The notes under the pieces are model-generated. The model was given only the letters and a program-made list of their open reading frames with translations, ran no database searches and was not told the origin of the DNA. 64,000 bases of DNA from CAXMST01 sp963790085 (GTDB taxonomy: Bacteria; Actinomycetota; Thermoleophilia; Solirubrobacterales; 70-9): NCBI GenBank assembly GCA_963790085.1, contig CAWBNH010000011.1, positions 1 through 64,000 on the forward strand, written 5' to 3'. Positions 16,115 to 25,056 of this stretch are shown here, piece after piece; positions within the stretch are counted from its first letter, which is position 1; the number at the start of each line of letters is the position of its first letter. Position numbers and translations under genes: made by a program.

Positions 16115-16731
16115 GCGCCGCGGCGACCGTTGGCGCGCGGATGCGGCCCTGCGTCGGGCTGAAGCGACTCCCCGTGCTGACTGGAGGCGGCCGCGAGGCG
16201 CTCGCTGTAGACGTCGTAGCGCCGCGTCGGCCGCATCCAGGCCCAGCGGCTGCGGCCGCGCAGCTCGTCGCTGCGGTTCCGCTCGCCGCTCGGCGCGCGC
16301 TCGCGGCTGGCGTCGACGGTCTCGGCGACGACAACGGCGGCGCGATGGGCGGCCCGCTCGCTGCGGATCCTCGCCGCGGCGTCGCTGATCGACTCGTGGG
16401 CCGGCAGATACTCGTCGCCGTCGGCGATCAGGCTGAGCTCGAGGTAGCTGCGCAGGGTCGCGACCTCGCGGCGGGTCGCGCGGCGTGCCTTGCGCGCTCC
16501 GGTGAAGAAGTCCCAGGTGCGGGCGAAGCTGGCGAGGTCGGTGCGACCGCCGTTGCGATGGGCCGCGAGCATCGGGCAGACGCCGCCGCTGCGGGAGTCG
16601 ACGTACGCACCGGCGATGATCCGATTGCTTTGGATCCCCCGCAACATCGCCTCGCGGGTGCGCCGGGGAAGCGCCTCGACGGTGCGGCGCAGGCGGTCGG
16701 CGGGCTGCCGATGTCCCTTGCGATACCTCAT
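16075..16731 (-). CDS. Conserved hypothetical protein
   Basis: A 218-residue protein. The first 130 residues look well conserved in type (RGIQSNRIIAGAYVDSRSGGVCPMLAAHR, then FARTWDFFTGARKARRATRRE), a pattern I associate with uncharacterised Thermoleophilia proteins. The last 80 residues are Arg- and Ser-rich and probably disordered. No catalytic motif is seen. It converges on the SDR gene with a 40-base overlap. Confidence 0.55.
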   Translation of the reverse strand: MRYRKGHRQPADRLRRTVEALPRRTREAMLRGIQSNRIIAGAYVDSRSGGVCPMLAAHRNGGRTDLASFARTWDFFTGARKARRATRREVATLRSYLELSLIADGDEYLPAHESISDAAARIRSERAAHRAAVVVAETVDASRERAPSGERNRSDELRGRSRWAWMRPTRRYDVYSERLAAASSQHGESLQPDAGPHPRANGRRGAQTENAEASPGRV

Positions 16732-16826
16732 CGCGGAAAGGATCGCCCTCTCCGCTCGGCGCGGCCCGAGCCGGCGGCGGCGCGAAATGGATGTTGCACG
16801 CGCGGCGGCGGACGCGGGGCGCCCAG

Positions 16827-18011
16827 ATGAGCGGCCGCCGGATCCTCGTCAGCGCCTTCGGCGACGCCGGGCACGCGTTTCCCGCGATCGCCCTGGCCCG
16901 GGCACTGCGAGACCGCGGGCATGACGTGGTGATCGAGACCTGGGAGCGGTGGCGCACGCCGATCGAGGCCGAGGGGCTCCGGTTCACGGCGGCCGAGGAG
17001 TACGAGGCCTTTCCACCGGCGCCGCGATCGGAGGGTGGGCCGGCGCAGGCGGCGACGGCCCTGCAGCCGCTGTTCGACGAGTTCCGGCCCGAGCTCACGG
17101 TCAGCGACGTGCTGACGCTCGCGCCGGCGCTCGCCGCGGAGCTCAACGGCTGCCCCCGCGCGACCCTGGTGCCCCACCTGTTTCCCGTGCACGAGGTCGG
17201 GATGCCGTTCTTCAGCCTGGGGATGATGCCGCCCAGGACCCTGGTCGGGCAAGCCGCCTGGCGGGCCGCGCTACCGGTGCTCGAGGGCGGCCTGCGCCGC
17301 GGTCGCCGGGAGCTCAACGCCACCCGTCGCGAGCTCGGCCTGCCGGCCCAGGAGCGCTTTCACGGCGGCATCAGCGAGGAGCTGGTGCTGGTCGCCACCT
17401 TCCCGGAGCTCGAGTACCCGCGGCAGTGGCCTCCCGAGGTCGAGGTCTGCGGGCCGCTCGGCTTCGAGATCCCCCACCCGGACATCGACCTGCCCGAGGG
17501 CCCCGAGCCGCTCGTCCTGATCGCCTCGAGCACGGCCCATGACCCGCAGTGCCGGCTGATCCGGCGCTGCTTCGAGGCCCTGGCCGACGAGCCGGTGCGG
17601 ATCGTCGCGACCAGCAACGGCCACTTCCCCGACCGGCCGATCGAGGTGCCGGCCAACGCCGAGCTCGTCGGCTGGCTCTCGTACTCGCAGCTGATGGCGG
17701 CGGCCGAGCTCGTCGTCTGCCACGGTGGCCACGGCACCGTCTGCCGCGCGCTCGAGGCCGGCAGGCCGCTGCTCGTCTCGCCGGCGGTCGGCGACATGGC
17801 CGAGAACGGGGCGCGGGTGCAGTGGGCCGGGGCCGGGCTGATGCTGCCGAGCCGGCTGCGGAGACCGGCGGCGCTGCGCGCGACCGTGCGTGAGCTGCTC
17901 GGCGAGCCCCGCTATCGCGAGGCCGCTGCGCGGATCGCCGCGCGACACAGGCCCGGCTCCGGTGCCGAGCGCGCCTGCGAGCGGATCGAGGCGCTGCTGG
18001 GCGCCGCTTGA
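16827..18011 (+). CDS. GT-B glycosyltransferase (UGT/MGT-like)
   Basis: A 394-residue glycosyltransferase of the GT1 type. The N-terminal domain starts RRILVSAFGDAGHAFPAIALARAL, the acceptor half with the catalytic-type His. The C-terminal nucleotide-sugar half contains VVCHGGHGTVCRALEAGRPLLVSP, the family's HGG donor-binding motif. It likely glycosylates a lipid or small molecule. The chosen ATG gives a natural beta-strand start. The gene converges on the tRNA to its right. Confidence 0.85.
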   Translation: MSGRRILVSAFGDAGHAFPAIALARALRDRGHDVVIETWERWRTPIEAEGLRFTAAEEYEAFPPAPRSEGGPAQAATALQPLFDEFRPELTVSDVLTLAPALAAELNGCPRATLVPHLFPVHEVGMPFFSLGMMPPRTLVGQAAWRAALPVLEGGLRRGRRELNATRRELGLPAQERFHGGISEELVLVATFPELEYPRQWPPEVEVCGPLGFEIPHPDIDLPEGPEPLVLIASSTAHDPQCRLIRRCFEALADEPVRIVATSNGHFPDRPIEVPANAELVGWLSYSQLMAAAELVVCHGGHGTVCRALEAGRPLLVSPAVGDMAENGARVQWAGAGLMLPSRLRRPAALRATVRELLGEPRYREAAARIAARHRPGSGAERACERIEALLGAA

Positions 18012-18020
18012 CCGCCCGAG

Positions 18021-18104
18021 CTCCGGGGGTGGGACTCGAACCCACACGTCCTTTCGGACACTTGATTAACAGTCAAGCGCGGCTGCCAATTTCGCCACCC
18101 CGGA
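18021..18104 (-). tRNA. tRNA-Asn (GUU) with a class II, long variable arm
   Basis: An 84-base cloverleaf. Acceptor TCCGGGG pairs with CCCCGGA, discriminator G. The D-arm is of the Leu type (GCGAAATTGGCAGCCGC), the anticodon arm is CTTGA-CTGTTAA-TCAAG, and a 15-base variable region contains the stem GTCC-GAAA-GGAC. The T-arm is GTGGG-TTCGAGT-CCCAC. The GUU anticodon, U1:A72 and G73 are those of tRNA-Asn, whereas the body, including the long variable arm, is like tRNA-Leu. Every stem is perfectly paired, so it should be functional. CCA is not encoded. Confidence 0.85.
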
Positions 18105-18170
18105 TTACTGTATTCAATGTCGTGCATTACCCGGGCCTCAACGGTTCGGGCTCGCTCGCAGCTCGCCACT

Positions 18171-18704
18171 TTACGGCAAGGCCCCAACCCCAGCTTCGAC
18201 TTCGGCGTGACAGTTCGCGCAGAGCAGGACGCACTTGCGGGCCTCGGCCCGAGCGGCCTGCAGAGAGCGGGTCACGCCTTCCGCAGCGACCGAGAAGCTC
18301 TTCCGCCCGGGATCGACGTGGTGGAAGTGCAGCGCCCCGCCGTATCGGTCGTAGCCGCATATCGCGCAGCACCCGCCGGCCTCCGCGACGAGTAGCCGCT
18401 TGATCTGCCGCCGCCGGCGCGCAACGGAATCGCTCGCGCACCGGCGACAGCGGTACCCGCCGTCCCGTCGCCTGACGAAGACGGTGGCACCGTGAGTCGG
18501 ACACTCGATCTCGAGCTCGGCTAGCCCGATCTGTGCGGCGCGGCGGGCGGCCCGACGCCGCTCGCCCCCGCGCTTGGTGCTGAGGCCATGGCGGCGGAGC
18601 CATCGCTGGACCGTTCGCGACGTAACACCCAGCCGCGTCGCGATCGCCCTGATCGATAGGCCTTCCTCGACGAGCGGCTCGAGCTGTTCCCGCGACAGAG
18701 GCAT
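18171..18704 (-). CDS. HNH endonuclease with N-terminal helix-turn-helix
   Basis: A 177-residue protein. Residues 1-40 form an HTH (GLSIRAIATRLGVTSRTVQRW), a resolvase/homeodomain-like DNA reader. The middle has CPTHG and CRRC, a zinc knuckle. The C-terminal half is an HNH nuclease: CCAICGYDRYGGALHFHHVDP, then CVLLCANCHAEVE, with both metal-binding Cys pairs and the catalytic His. Such proteins are often homing or mobile endonucleases. It follows dnaG on the same strand with about 48 bases between. Confidence 0.8.
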   Translation of the reverse strand: MPLSREQLEPLVEEGLSIRAIATRLGVTSRTVQRWLRRHGLSTKRGGERRRAARRAAQIGLAELEIECPTHGATVFVRRRDGGYRCRRCASDSVARRRRQIKRLLVAEAGGCCAICGYDRYGGALHFHHVDPGRKSFSVAAEGVTRSLQAARAEARKCVLLCANCHAEVEAGVGALP

Positions 18705-18752
18705 CCCGACATCCTCCGGCCGGTGTCGGACGGAAAGGCGAACGTCTGTTCG

Positions 18753-20537
18753 CTAGGTGCTGCGCGTCGCGATCGCATCGGAGATGCGGGCGCGCTCGCG
18801 CTGCAACTCGACCGTCTGCTCGGGGTGCTCGGCGCCCTCGCGGCGGCGGCGGGAGATCTCGCGATCGATCCGCCCCCGTTCGAGCATCAGCCACGAGAGC
18901 TCGAGCGCCGATTCCTCGACGGGCTCGCGCTCGGCGAGCATCACCAGTCGGCTGATCACGGCGAACAGCCGCTCGTCCTCGCGCGGCAGGCCCTCGAGCG
19001 GGGCGTCGAGGTGCTCCTTGAGCCAGGGCAGGGCGCTGCGGGCGTGCTCGCCGACCAGGTGCTGCTCCCCGATCCGCGAGACGTACTCCCTGCCGGCGTC
19101 GGGCTTGGCGATGCACATCGCCAGGAACGCGGCCTCGCGACGCTCCTCGACCGTCGGCCGTCGGCCCGGGGGCCGCGGCCTCGGCTCCCCCACATCGGCG
19201 GCCGGCGCGCGCCGCTCCCGCGCCGCTCCCGGCACCGGGGGCCCGGCTGCGCCGAGGCGGCGGCCGATCAGGGCCGGTTCGGTATCGAGACGATCGGCGA
19301 TCTCGGAGACCAGCTCCTGGCGGGTGATCGTCTCGCCCATCGCCGCGAGCACGGGGACGACCTCGTCGAGCGCCCGGTCGCGCCCGGTCGGGGTCTCGAG
19401 GTCGGCGTCGGCGAGGATCGCGCGGGCGTGAAAGACGGGGAGCTCGACGGCATCGGCGAGCAGCCGGCGAAAGCGCTCCTCCCCACCCTCGGCGGCGAGC
19501 AGCTCGGCCGGGTCCTCGCCCTCGGGCATCGCCACCACGAGCAGCCGCACGCCGCCGCCGGCAACGCGCTGTGCCCGCAGCATCGCCTCCCGGCCGGCGC
19601 GATCGGCATCCAGCGCCAGCACGATCTCCTCCGCGTAGCCGCCGAGCTGCTTGAGCTGATCGCTGGTGATCGCCGTGCCCATCACCGCCACCGCCTCTTC
19701 GATTCCGGCCTGGTGCAGGGCGAGCACGTCCGTGTACCCCTCGACGACGACCGCCCGGCCGCCGCGGGCGATCGCGCCCCGTGCGCGGTCGATGCCGTAG
19801 AGCGCGCGGCTCTTGTGGAACAGCTCCCCCTCCGCCGAGTTCTTGTACTTCGGCTTCTGGTCGGGGGTGGTCGCCCGCGCGCCGAAGCCGATCGTCCGAC
19901 CCCGGACGTCGCGCAGAGGGAACGTGATCCGAGCCCGAAATGCGTCGTAGTAGCCCCCCTTCTGGCCCTTCTGAACGAGCCCGACGGCACGCAGCTCGTC
20001 GAGCGAGAAGCCGGCCCGCTGGCCGGCGGCAACGATCGAATCCCAGGCACTCGGCGCGAAGCCGACCCCGAAGGCGCGCAGCGTGTCCTCGGTGAAGCCG
20101 CGCCCCTCGAGGTATTCGCGCGCCTTGGCGGCCTTGTCGGTGCCCCACAGGGTCGCCTCGTAGAACGCGGCGGCGCGCTGCAGTGCCTCACCGAGCCGAG
20201 CCCGGTGGCGGCGCCGCTGCTCGGCCCGGGGATCCTCCTGCTCGCGCTCGACCTCGACCCCGTAGCGCTCGGCCAGCGCCTCGACCGCGTCCGGGAACGA
20301 GAGCGCCTCCTTCTCCTGGACGAACTTGATCGTGTCGCCACCGGCCTCGCAGCCGAAGCAGTAGTAGAAGCCCTCCGCGGGCTTCACCGAGAACGACGGC
20401 GTGCGCTCCTCGTGGAACGGGCAGAGGCCGACGAAGCGCTCCCCCTGCCGCCGGAGGTCGGTGTGCGCGGAGACGACCTCGACGATGTCGGCCGATTCGC
20501 GGACCCGCTCGATCGTCTCCGCCGTGAACAGGCTCAA
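18753..20537 (-). CDS. dnaG: DNA primase DnaG
   Basis: A 594-residue primase that makes RNA primers at the replication fork. The N-terminal CHC2 zinc finger is intact (CPFHEERTPSF then YYCFGCEAGGD). The RNA-polymerase core includes FGARATTPD and the TOPRIM segment VVVEGYTDVLAL, followed by VLALDADRAG. The C-terminal DnaB-interacting region is short and variable. Its start overlaps the dgt stop by four bases, so dgt-dnaG form an operon, a pairing common in actinobacteria. Confidence 0.95.
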   Translation of the reverse strand: MSLFTAETIERVRESADIVEVVSAHTDLRRQGERFVGLCPFHEERTPSFSVKPAEGFYYCFGCEAGGDTIKFVQEKEALSFPDAVEALAERYGVEVEREQEDPRAEQRRRHRARLGEALQRAAAFYEATLWGTDKAAKAREYLEGRGFTEDTLRAFGVGFAPSAWDSIVAAGQRAGFSLDELRAVGLVQKGQKGGYYDAFRARITFPLRDVRGRTIGFGARATTPDQKPKYKNSAEGELFHKSRALYGIDRARGAIARGGRAVVVEGYTDVLALHQAGIEEAVAVMGTAITSDQLKQLGGYAEEIVLALDADRAGREAMLRAQRVAGGGVRLLVVAMPEGEDPAELLAAEGGEERFRRLLADAVELPVFHARAILADADLETPTGRDRALDEVVPVLAAMGETITRQELVSEIADRLDTEPALIGRRLGAAGPPVPGAARERRAPAADVGEPRPRPPGRRPTVEERREAAFLAMCIAKPDAGREYVSRIGEQHLVGEHARSALPWLKEHLDAPLEGLPREDERLFAVISRLVMLAEREPVEESALELSWLMLERGRIDREISRRRREGAEHPEQTVELQRERARISDAIATRST

Positions 20538-21541
20538 AGCCGTGACTCCTCGGGCAGGGCGATCCGCCGGAACGTCTTGATGCAGAAGCGGTCGGTCATC
20601 CCCGCGACGTAGTCGACGACCGGTTGCAGGTCGCCGGCCGCCGAGCCACCGTCGGCCGGGATCTCCTCCGGATGCTCGAGGTAGTGGTCGACGAGGGCGC
20701 TTAGCGTCCGGACCACGCGCTCGTGCTCGGAGCGGGCGTCGGGGCCGAGATAGACGTTGTCGAACATGAACTTCCGCAGGCGCAGCATCGCCCCGCCGAT
20801 CTCGTCGCTCTGAACGATGTCGTCGGCCCCGCTCGAGCTCTCGACGATGTCGCGCACCAGCGTCTCGATCCGCGCCGAGCCGCTGTCCCCGAGTGGGTCG
20901 ATCAGCTCCCGAGGCAGATCGGCCTCGGCGAGGATCCCGGCCCGAACCGCGTCGTCGATGTCGTGATTGATGTAGGCGACGCGGTCGACGAGCCGGACGA
21001 TCCGGCCCTCGAGCGTTGCCGGCCTGCTGGGCCCGGTGTGGTTGAGGATCCCGTCGCGGACCTGCTCGGTCAGGTTCAGGCCGCGGCCGTCGCGCTCCAG
21101 CACCTCGACGACTCGCAGCGAGTGCTCGTTGTGACGAAAGCCATCGCCACCGCGATCGCGGATCGCCCGGTCGATCGCGTCCTCGCCGATGTGCCCGAAC
21201 GGCGGGTGGCCGAGGTCGTGGCCGTAGCCGATCGCCTCGGTCAGATCCTCGTTCAGGCAGAGCGCGCGGGCGACGTTGCGGGCGATCCCAGTCACCTCCA
21301 GGGTGTGGGTCATCCGCGTGCGGTAGTGATCTCCCTCGGGAGCGATGAAGACCTGCGTCTTGTACTTCAGGCGCCGAAACGCCTTCGAGTGCACGATCCG
21401 GTCCCGGTCTCGCTGGAACGGCGTCCGGTGGGGGCTGTCGGGCTCCTCGGAGCGCCGCAGGGCCGGGTAGGAACGGGTCGCCGACGGTGCGAGATCGCGC
21501 TCCTCGATCGCCCGGATCCGCTGCTCGAAGTCGACCTGCAT
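20534..21541 (-). CDS. dgt: Deoxyguanosinetriphosphate triphosphohydrolase-like protein
   Basis: A 335-residue HD-domain dNTPase that hydrolyses dNTPs to nucleosides and triphosphate. Metal ligands are in RTRMTHTLEV and YGHDLGHPPFGH, with the later D in VDRVAYINHDIDD. The N-terminal RTPFQRDRDRIVHSKAFRRL is diagnostic of the Dgt type 2 family. I took the ATG at 21541 (MQVDFEQ); an upstream in-frame start would add a proline-rich extension. It is coupled to dnaG by an ATGA overlap. Confidence 0.92.
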   Translation of the reverse strand: MQVDFEQRIRAIEERDLAPSATRSYPALRRSEEPDSPHRTPFQRDRDRIVHSKAFRRLKYKTQVFIAPEGDHYRTRMTHTLEVTGIARNVARALCLNEDLTEAIGYGHDLGHPPFGHIGEDAIDRAIRDRGGDGFRHNEHSLRVVEVLERDGRGLNLTEQVRDGILNHTGPSRPATLEGRIVRLVDRVAYINHDIDDAVRAGILAEADLPRELIDPLGDSGSARIETLVRDIVESSSGADDIVQSDEIGGAMLRLRKFMFDNVYLGPDARSEHERVVRTLSALVDHYLEHPEEIPADGGSAAGDLQPVVDYVAGMTDRFCIKTFRRIALPEESRL

Positions 21542-21607
21542 CACACCCGGAGAATATGGGCGGCCCGGCGCCCGCGGCGCCGCCGCCATCGAATACAGTT
21601 GCCGCCG

Positions 21608-22363
21608 ATGGCCACCGCCCTCGTCACCGGAGCCTCATCCGGCCTCGGCGAGCAGTTCGCCCGCCAGCTCTCGGCCCGCGGCTACGACCTGGTGCTCGTC
21701 GCCCGCCGCGAGCAGCGGCTGCAGGCGATCGCCGACGAGCTCCCGGGGGAGGCGGTCGTCGTCAGCCATGATCTCGCCGCCGATCCGGGGGGCCTGGTGG
21801 ACAGGGTCGACGAGCTCGGGGTCGAGGTCGACCTGCTCGTCAACAACGCCGGCTTCGGGACCTACGGCCGGATCTGGGAGATCGAGGAGGGACGCGACGC
21901 GGAGCTCGTCCGGCTCAACTGCGAGGCGGTCGTCGTCCTCACCCGCGCCTTCCTGCCGCCGATGCTCGGGCGTCGGCGGGGCGGTGTGATCGTGGTCGCC
22001 TCGACGGCGGGAATGCAGCCGCTCCCCTACGAGGCAACCTACGCCGCGAGCAAGGCCTTCGCCCTGAGCTACACCGAGGCGCTCAGCGAGGAGCTTCGCG
22101 GCACCGGAGTGCGGGCGCTGGCGGTCAATCCGGGGCCGGTGCCGACCGAGTGGCAGCAGGTCGCCGGCCACGACGACGTCGGCGTCGTGCCGGGGGAGAT
22201 CCCGGCCGAGCAGTGCGTCGCGGAGGCGCTCGAGGCCTGGGACGCGGGCCGGCGCACGGTGATCCCCGGACGGCTGATGCGCTGGGTGATGCGGGGCTCG
22301 CGGCTGGGGCCCAGAGCGCTGCAGCTGCGGGTGGCCGAGCGGCTGTACCGGCCCGACCGATAG
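21608..22363 (+). CDS. Short-chain dehydrogenase/reductase (DltE/YqjQ-like)
   Basis: A 251-residue SDR with TGASSGLG at residue 7, NNAGF near 81, catalytic Ser in VASTAG and YAASK near 147. The C-terminal region after PGPVPTEW differs from fatty-acid reductases and fits the general SDR group annotated as YqjQ/DltE. It is divergent from dgt with about 65 bases between, and converges on recO. Substrate unknown. Confidence 0.85.
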   Translation: MATALVTGASSGLGEQFARQLSARGYDLVLVARREQRLQAIADELPGEAVVVSHDLAADPGGLVDRVDELGVEVDLLVNNAGFGTYGRIWEIEEGRDAELVRLNCEAVVVLTRAFLPPMLGRRRGGVIVVASTAGMQPLPYEATYAASKAFALSYTEALSEELRGTGVRALAVNPGPVPTEWQQVAGHDDVGVVPGEIPAEQCVAEALEAWDAGRRTVIPGRLMRWVMRGSRLGPRALQLRVAERLYRPDR

Positions 22364-22398
22364 GGCCGGCCGCGAGCGGCCAGGCGGTTGGCCGGTGC

Positions 22399-23133
22399 TC
22401 AGGCCACCGCGCGGAGCTGGACGTGCGCGTGGTGGGCGAGCACGTCGCCGATCGCGCGCTCGACCTGACGCAGGGCCGCCTCGTCGGCGGCCGGCAGCTC
22501 GGCCAAGGGCCTGCCGAGCGCGGCGACCATGAACCCGTGCGCCTGCTGGGAGAGCTCGAATCCGCCCGCCTCGCACGACGCGCAGACGACGCCCCCGGCG
22601 GCACCGCTGAACGAGGTGATCCCCTCGGCCTCTCCACAGCGGGCGCAGGAGGCCAGCTCGGGCACGAACCCGGCTGCGAGCGCCAGCTTCAGCCGGAACG
22701 CAAGCCCCGCGGCCCGCCCGCTCGCGGCAGGGCCGCGTGCGGCGGCGGGCGAGGAGTCGAGCAGATCGAGGTAACGGCAGAGCAGGTTGTAGGCGGGCCG
22801 GTTCGGCTCGCTCGAGTCCAGCAGCCTGAGCACGGCGTCGCAGGCCCTTGCGGCGGCGCCGATCGCCGGGCCGCTCGAGCGCAGACGGCCGTATCCGGCC
22901 AGCGTCGAGGCCCCGGTCACCGTGAGCAGCTCGCTGCGACCCTCGTGCAGCGTCAGATCGAGCCTGAAGAAGGGCTCGAGCCGACCGCCGAACCGCGAGC
23001 GGGGCTTGCGCGATCCCTTCGCGATCGCGCTCAGCCGACCGCGGTCGAGCGTGTAGAGGTGCAGAATCCGATCCGCCTCCCCGTAGCGGATGCTGCGCAG
23101 GACCACCGCCTCGGTCTTGATGCTGCCGGCCAC
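22399..23133 (-). CDS. recO: DNA repair protein RecO
   Basis: A 244-residue RecO, the recombination mediator that helps load RecA on SSB-coated DNA. The N-terminal OB fold begins KTEAVVLRSIRYGEADRILHLYT, highly typical, and RGRLSAIAKGSRKPRSRFGG follows. The C-terminal helical domain has a zinc-type site CARCGE...CASC. Length is normal. It lies in a minus-strand run upstream of dgt-dnaG, with no overlap to its neighbours. Confidence 0.93.
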   Translation of the reverse strand: MAGSIKTEAVVLRSIRYGEADRILHLYTLDRGRLSAIAKGSRKPRSRFGGRLEPFFRLDLTLHEGRSELLTVTGASTLAGYGRLRSSGPAIGAAARACDAVLRLLDSSEPNRPAYNLLCRYLDLLDSSPAAARGPAASGRAAGLAFRLKLALAAGFVPELASCARCGEAEGITSFSGAAGGVVCASCEAGGFELSQQAHGFMVAALGRPLAELPAADEAALRQVERAIGDVLAHHAHVQLRAVA

Positions 23134-23168
23134 CCTCCAAGGATGAAGCAGGACGCGGACGGCGGCGC

Positions 23169-24122
23169 TCAGACCGGGTTCGACGAGTCGATGCCGTCAC
23201 GAATCGCCGCGGCGGTCACGGTGGCCGCCAGCGAGCCGGTGGTCATCACCCGCCACGACTCCCCGGCGTCCGGCGCCCCGGCAGCCGACGAGAGGCAGAA
23301 GACGATGTCGCCGTCGAAGGGCGTGTAGACGGGATCGACCGCGCGGGCGATCCCCGCCGAGGCCATTCGGGCGACCTTGTTCGCGGCGAGCTTGTCGAGC
23401 GGGGCGTCGGTGATCACGCAGACCAACGTCGTGCCCTCGCGGGGCTCTCCCTTCGTCCACTCCGGCGGGGCGCTGAGCGAGGCGAGATGCTGGGCGCTGC
23501 TGAGCCGCCCGCCGTCGGGCCTCCTCGGGGCCGCGAGCGCCGCGCCGTCGGCGTCGATCACGTCGCCGGTTGCGTTGACGACCGCCACCGCCGCCACCGT
23601 CTCCCCCGAGCCGAGCGTCGCCGCCGCATAGCCGACGCCGCCCGCGGTCGCCGACTCGCGCCCGAGCACCTTTGCGACCGCCGCACCGGTGCCGGCGCCG
23701 ACCGGTCCGCGCTCGGGCACGCCGCCTCGTGCGGCCTCGCAGGCCGCATATCCCTGCTCGGGCCCGGGCCGGACCCGCGCATCGCCGGCGATCAGGTCGT
23801 AGATCACCGCAGCGGGAACGAGGGGAACGATCCCGCCCGGCGTCCGGTATCCCCTGCCCCGCTCCTCGCACCAGCGTGCGACGCCGTCGGCCGCCGCGAG
23901 GCCGAAGGCGCTGCCGCCGGTCAGCAGCACCGCGGTCGCCTCCTGAGCATTCGCCAGGGGCGAGATGATCTCCGTCTCGCGGGAGCCCGGGCCGCCGCCG
24001 CGAACGTCGACGCCGCAGCTGGAGCCCGCGGGCGCGAGGATCACGGTGCAGCCGGTCGCGGCCTCGGGCTCGGTCCAGTGCCCGACCGCGAACCCCTCGG
24101 GAAGCGGCAGCGGCCCGCTCAC
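23169..24122 (-). CDS. P1 family peptidase (DmpA/BapA-like)
   Basis: A 317-residue member of the P1/DmpA Ntn-type aminopeptidase family, self-cleaving enzymes acting on N-terminal residues or beta-peptides. Characteristic are the early AVGHWTEPEAATGCTVIL, the glycine-rich LLTGGSAFGLAAADGV, and the C-terminal GTTLVCVITDAPL segment, close to the expected autocleavage region. The start overlaps the mutM stop (ATGA), so it is co-transcribed with mutM, but no functional link is known. Confidence 0.82.
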   Translation of the reverse strand: MSGPLPLPEGFAVGHWTEPEAATGCTVILAPAGSSCGVDVRGGGPGSRETEIISPLANAQEATAVLLTGGSAFGLAAADGVARWCEERGRGYRTPGGIVPLVPAAVIYDLIAGDARVRPGPEQGYAACEAARGGVPERGPVGAGTGAAVAKVLGRESATAGGVGYAAATLGSGETVAAVAVVNATGDVIDADGAALAAPRRPDGGRLSSAQHLASLSAPPEWTKGEPREGTTLVCVITDAPLDKLAANKVARMASAGIARAVDPVYTPFDGDIVFCLSSAAGAPDAGESWRVMTTGSLAATVTAAAIRDGIDSSNPV

Positions 24123-25024
24123 GGCCTGCCCCCTGGGCGAGAGCCGCGTCGACGCCGCGGGCGCCTCCGCAGCCGCGTCTGGCAGTTCGCGCAGAAGTAG
24201 GTCGAGCGGCCGCCGACGACGATCCGCGCGATCGTCTCACCGCACCGCGGGCAGGCCTCGCCCTCTCGCGTGTGCACCAGGAACTCGTCCTGCATCGTGC
24301 CCCGCTCCCCGAGCGCGTCCCGGTAGTCGTCGATCGACGAACCGCCGTTCCGGATCCCGGCCTCGAGGGCCGCGACGATGCCGTCACGGAGCTCCTCCCA
24401 GTGCTCGGGGCGCATCGAGCCGGCCGGCGAGAGCGGATGCAGCCGCGCCCGGTGCAGGGCCTCGTCGGCATAGATGTTCCCGATCCCCGCGATCCGCCTC
24501 TGATCGAGCAGAAACGACTTCAGCGGCGCGGTCCGGCCGGCCGCGAGCTCACCGATCAGCTCCGGCGTCAGCTCGCCGCCGAGTGGCTCGACGCCGAGCC
24601 GCTCGGACAGGTAGGGATCCACCTCCGCACGCGCCAGCAGGCGGCCGTGGCCGAAGCGGCGGGGATCGGTGAAGCGGATGCTGCGGCCGTCGTCGAGCCG
24701 GATCTCGGCCCGCAGGTGGGCATCGGGGTCGGGTCCCGACTCGTACAGCCGCTCGCCTCCGAGCCGCCGCTCGCCGACGACGATGTTGCCGGTCATCCTC
24801 AGGTGCATCAGCAGCGCCGCCCCCTGATCGAGCTCGACGAGGATGTACTTGCCCCGTCGCCGCACGGCCTCGATCCGTCTCCCGGCCGCCCCGCGCTCGA
24901 TCGCGGCCGGGGGCTCGGGCCGCGACCAGCGCTCGTCGAAGACCTCGACGCCCTCGATCGTGCGACCGACGATCTCCGGCTCGAGCTGACGGCAGATCGT
25001 CTCGACCTCGGGAAGCTCCGGCAC
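24119..25024 (-). CDS. mutM: Formamidopyrimidine-DNA glycosylase
   Basis: A 301-residue Fpg that excises oxidised purines such as 8-oxoguanine. The catalytic N-terminus MPELPEVETI is exact (Pro1 and Glu2 after Met removal). RRRGKYILVEL holds the conserved lysine, DPRRFGHGRLL follows, and a C-terminal zinc finger CPRC...CANC closes the protein, followed by a very basic tail. It sits between the XerD-like recombinase and the P1 peptidase on the same strand. Confidence 0.95.
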   Translation of the reverse strand: MPELPEVETICRQLEPEIVGRTIEGVEVFDERWSRPEPPAAIERGAAGRRIEAVRRRGKYILVELDQGAALLMHLRMTGNIVVGERRLGGERLYESGPDPDAHLRAEIRLDDGRSIRFTDPRRFGHGRLLARAEVDPYLSERLGVEPLGGELTPELIGELAAGRTAPLKSFLLDQRRIAGIGNIYADEALHRARLHPLSPAGSMRPEHWEELRDGIVAALEAGIRNGGSSIDDYRDALGERGTMQDEFLVHTREGEACPRCGETIARIVVGGRSTYFCANCQTRLRRRPRRRRGSRPGGRP

Positions 25025-25056
25025 ACACCCCTTCTACAGGAGCGGCGCCGGCCCGG

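Noticed and set aside
18723..20612. Long plus-strand open frame opposite dnaG
   Set aside because: Antisense of a certain primase gene; no recognisable domain and typical mirror composition.
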